From: Streptomyces sp. NBC_01306
GTDB lineage: Bacteria; Actinomycetota; Actinomycetes; Streptomycetales; Streptomycetaceae
Assembly: GCF_026340465.1 (NCBI RefSeq)
Contig: NZ_JAPEPC010000003.1
Coordinates: 62,001 to 126,000, forward strand
Length of the DNA stretch: 64,000 nt
Direction: 5' to 3'
The notes under the pieces were generated by a model. The model had not been told where the DNA came from, did not search any database, and saw nothing but the letters and a program-made list of their open reading frames with translations. Shown here in pieces: positions 63,020 through 64,000 of this stretch (its first letter is position 1; each line of letters begins with the position of its first letter). The translations under genes were made by a program, and so were the position numbers.

Positions 63020-63892
63020 TCACATTCGCACACTGCTGGCGATGGTGGCGGTCTGCTGGTGGGAGAGCAGTCCGGCGACGGCTTGGATGATGTCACTCAT
63101 GTGCTCGCGGCGGCCGTGGTGGTGGGCGAGGGCCCGCCAGTTCTTGAGGTGCCGCCCGATGCCGTGCTGGACGCGAATGCGGCGTGAGGAGCGGGCCTTG
63201 CGCTGGCGTTCGTGCATTTCCTCGTACCACTCGGGCGGGTTCTTCTTGAATTTTCGGTGCGGCGGTGTCACCACGCGCCCGCCCGTCTGGGCGCCGAATC
63301 CCTGGTAGCCGGCATCGGCCAGGATCTCCACGGCAGGCCCCTCTGCCAGTAGCTTGGCCAAGCCCAACTTCCGGGCATGCGTGATGTCCGCGCAACTGGC
63401 GGGCTCGGCCGGGCTGCAGAACGGCAGTCGCCCCTCGGCGTCTGTGACGACCATGTATTTGACGGCGTTCTGCTTGTTCTTGCCGGAGATGAACTTCACC
63501 CGGTCCTTGCGCCCGGTGGCGGGGCGTCGGCCCCGGATCTCGGTGCCGTCAATGATCCCAGTCGGGCCGTTCGCTCCGAGAGGTTCGATGACCTCGGCGA
63601 GCGAGCCAAGTCGGATATCAGGGGTGACGGTGCAGCCCCGCTGGGCCAGCAGGGGGCGTACTTCGCTGTTTGCGCGCGTGATGGTAGAGCGGTCGACGCC
63701 GAACCAGCAGGCCTGAACATCGGGGGTTGCGCCGTGGTGGAGGTGGACGAGGGTCGCCAACAGGCGGTCGACGAGGACCAGTTTGTACTTTGCCCCGGCG
63801 CCCACGGCTCGCCGCCGGGGCCGCGCGGTCAGGACGGCCTGGTGTCGTTCATGCCACAACGGGCCAACCTCGGCGACGAGTGCGGTAATCAC
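63020..63892 (-). mobile_element. IS5-family transposase gene, apparently intact
   Basis: A 290-residue transposase in one frame, starting with GTG at 63892. The N-terminal HTH (DVQACWFGVDRSTITRANSE) is followed by the DDE_Tnp_4 domain, with TGIIDGTEIRGRRPATGRKD (first Asp), VEILADAGYQGFGAQTGGRV (second Asp) and RRIRVQHGIGRHLKNWRALA in the third block. That block has Gln-His where related transposases often have Glu-His. Terminal inverted repeats could not be identified by eye. It probably inserted into the TnpB-like gene to its right, whose sequence resumes 3 bases beyond the transposase start codon. Confidence 0.88.
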
Positions 63893-63894
63893 AT

Positions 63895-64000
63895 CGGGCG
63901 TTCGCGCACGAAGACGTCAAGATCCGCAACATGGCCAACGCCCCGGCCCCGAAGCCCGACCCCGCCCAGCCAGGCAGCTTCCTGCCCAACGGGGCCGCCG
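63895..64000 (+). CDS. TnpB-like (IS605/IS607 OrfB) fragment, cut by the IS and the window edge
   Basis: The frame RAFAHEDVKIRNMANAPAPK and PDPAQPGSFLPNGAA is the central part of actinobacterial TnpB-type proteins, where a similar AFAHxDVKIRNM stretch is common. There is no start codon, the left part having been lost at the IS5 junction; the right part lies outside the window. Confidence 0.6.

Noticed and set aside
1..64000. tRNA and rRNA genes
   Set aside because: I saw no cloverleaf with T-loop GGTTCGAATCC-type signature or rRNA sequence on either strand.

Overview
The window is high-GC actinobacterial DNA, almost certainly Streptomyces. Third codon positions are strongly G/C biased, GTG starts are common, and the gene families are typical of the genus (CU044_5270 with an ECF sigma factor, DUF3558 lipoprotein, ROK regulators, GH19 chitinase, DUF6000/DUF6228/DUF3885 proteins). 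The many broken transposases and frameshifted genes suggest an accessory or chromosome-arm region; the arm location is inference.

Layout: 0-6.7 kb is an alpha-mannoside locus (end of a sugar-binding protein, two ABC permeases, a secreted GH76 enzyme and a GH38 alpha-mannosidase). 7-23.4 kb is mixed. It holds a TetR pseudogene with two clear operators beside an intact NAD(P)-binding oxidoreductase, a broken IS5-type element, a GH19 chitinase, a lipoprotein, an ECF sigma factor coupled to a CU044_5270 protein, a decapitated FtsX-type permease, a NUDIX hydrolase, a second TetR/oxidoreductase pair and transposase debris. 23.4-31.7 kb starts with a VOC protein, then a sulfatase and a GH43-like secreted enzyme, divergent from a ROK regulator and a sulfonate/taurine-type ABC transporter. 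31.7-34.8 kb is katG with a divergent Fur-type regulator.

The centrepiece is 35.9-48.5 kb, a thiopeptide (pyritide) biosynthetic cluster. A 63-residue precursor on the plus strand has the thiomuracin/GE2270-type leader motif SLTAGHGMTE and an unusual 16-residue core, SFCCAPPPNCCNCSCS. Divergent from it run eight overlapping or tightly packed minus-strand genes. Six of them keep the order of thiomuracin tbtB-tbtG: glutamylating LanB, glutamate eliminase, pyridine synthase, azoline dehydrogenase, leader-binding RRE protein and YcaO cyclodehydratase. Two extra genes at the promoter-proximal end are a second RRE protein and a second SagB-type dehydrogenase. If Ser1 and Ser14 of the core join in the usual cycloaddition, the macrocycle would be 38-membered.

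48.5-64 kb is a patchwork of IS remnants and small single-domain proteins, several of immunity-like families (DUF6000, DUF3885, a broken Imm35/YrhB, TerD, DUF6228). It also has a MurG-like glycosyltransferase next to a broken sugar aminotransferase, and a two-gene unit of an ATP-grasp enzyme plus an unrecognised 687-residue protein with a possible Cys-His-Asn triad. An intact IS5-family transposase appears to interrupt a TnpB-type gene at the right edge.
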